From JAENWD01 sp963837165 (GTDB taxonomy: Bacteria > Acidobacteriota > Vicinamibacteria > Vicinamibacterales > JAENWD01), in contig CAWIMD010000003.1 in NCBI GenBank assembly GCA_963837165.1, forward strand, positions 62,001 to 126,000: DNA of 64,000 bases, in the 5' to 3' direction. How positions within the stretch are numbered: position 1 is the stretch's first letter; each line of letters opens with the position of its first letter. The notes under the pieces were generated by a model. The model was not told where the DNA came from. It worked only from the letters and a program-made list of their open reading frames with translations, and did not search any database. The translations under genes and the position numbers were made by a program. Positions 63,498 to 64,000 of this stretch are shown here, piece by piece.

Positions 63498-64000
63498 TCA
63501 GTCGAACGTCTCGACGATCACGGGAGCGGCGATGGTGCGATTCAGTCCCCGGAGGTAGCCTTCGCACAGACCGTGCGCAAACGCCAAATCCAGGGTCGCC
63601 CCACTGTCGACCACGGCGGCGACTCCGACATGCCGGTAGCCGATCGGCAGTGGCATGTGGGGCACGAGATCCGGCCTATTGACGATCCGAATGCAGTCCG
63701 AAACGAGGCCGTTGAATACCTCGCGGAAGTCCCCATCTCCGACCCGTGGGCTGGCGAATGGAAACACGTGCGCCGGGAGCGCTCCGGCCACGGCGGCGAC
63801 ATCCTCATCCAGGGCACACACGGTCGCCAGCGCTGCTCCCAGGCTGTGGCCGAGGACCGTCACGGACTTGCCCTTGGCCTTCCCGAGGAGGTCCAAGACA
63901 CTCTGCTGGATCGTCTGGTAGATCGCTTGAAACCCAATGTGGGCACGACCCGCGTCCGCGCGGAAGCGATACGTCACCAGCGGCAACTCCGCGTCCTTCA
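63498..64000 (-). CDS. Class-3 lipase-family hydrolase (5' end outside window)
   Basis: The minus-strand frame is open to the window edge, so the N-terminus is missing. HIGFQAIYQTI is followed by the nucleophile elbow VTVLGHSLGAALAT; FPFASPRVGDGDF contains the family's ASPRVG motif, RPDLVPHMPL holds the catalytic Asp region and a His follows near GYRHVG. Fits fungal-type class 3 lipases (alpha/beta hydrolases). A TTG at 63986 could mimic a start but similarity continues upstream, so the gene is partial. Confidence 0.82.
   Translation of the reverse strand, partial: KDAELPLVTYRFRADAGRAHIGFQAIYQTIQQSVLDLLGKAKGKSVTVLGHSLGAALATVCALDEDVAAVAGALPAHVFPFASPRVGDGDFREVFNGLVSDCIRIVNRPDLVPHMPLPIGYRHVGVAAVVDSGATLDLAFAHGLCEGYLRGLNRTIAAPVIVETFD

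Overview
The window is GC-rich, gene-dense bacterial chromosome. The gene set points to Acidobacteriota, most likely the Vicinamibacteria lineage: two ADOP-type (MacB/FtsX-like) permeases, one with its PadR regulator, a DUF5916 outer-membrane protein, Tat-dependent Gfo/Idh oxidoreductases, multihaem cytochromes with an MtrB/PioB porin, and many large soil-type enzymes. This is inferred from gene content only; there is no rRNA, and I recognised no tRNA. No prophage, CRISPR array or complete IS element was seen.

Layout. 0.1-3.9 kb: a Gfo/Idh oxidoreductase and an ADOP permease. 3.9-4.4 kb: remnants of a TonB receptor and an SRPBCC gene next to an 81-bp repeat. 4.4-11.4 kb (minus): an apparent electron-transfer operon, Rieske protein, cytochrome b, octahaem cytochrome c, DmsE/MtrA-type decahaem cytochrome, MtrB/PioB barrel and a small monohaem cytochrome. 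Together these could carry electrons between the quinone pool and the cell exterior. 11.4-16.6 kb: a patchy accessory stretch with the second copy of the repeat, a PAS scrap, a dienelactone hydrolase, an MDR oxidoreductase, an HGGxSTG peptide, a broken quinone-oxidoreductase fragment, a CPBP protease and a truncated DUF4440 gene. 16.7-18.1 kb: a phytoene-desaturase-like FAD enzyme.

18.3-29.0 kb is a potassium-homeostasis island: a KimA-like K+ transporter behind a clear c-di-AMP (ydaO/yuaA-class) riboswitch, kdpE with a split kdpD, and kdpF-A-C-B plus an extra 27-residue membrane peptide. Three places carry matching TTTATG-N5-TTTAYG-type direct repeats resembling KdpE boxes: upstream of kimA, of the kdpD C-terminal half, and between kdpF and the kdpD N-terminal half. 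The likely logic is low-K+ activation by KdpDE combined with c-di-AMP shut-off of kimA.

29-49 kb: an M50-like membrane protein, a long nested inverted repeat, a GMC oxidoreductase with a Tat-signal partner, a tartrate-dehydrogenase-like enzyme, a DUF5916 protein, GAF, NTF2 and TerB proteins, a degenerate protease/PDZ protein coupled to a CPA2 antiporter, GH51 arabinofuranosidase, PadR plus ADOP permease, and GH3 glucosidase. 48.7-53.6 kb: a methyltransferase, DUF5989, carbamoyltransferase, ferritin-like and SGNH cluster that looks like a surface-glycan or small-molecule modification locus. 53.7-58.1 kb: a giant hybrid kinase, a receiver-HATPase protein and a STAS protein (partner-switching signalling). 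58.3-64 kb: M28 peptidase, OB-fold lipoprotein, sugar isomerase plus Gfo/Idh pair, CBS protein and a partial class-3 lipase.

Two themes cut across the window. Five conserved genes are interrupted by 1-2 base indels in G/C-rich runs, which suggests residual assembly errors. The intergenic DNA is rich in small repeats: heptamer tandem repeats, palindromic dispersed repeats with compensatory changes, and the 81-bp element.
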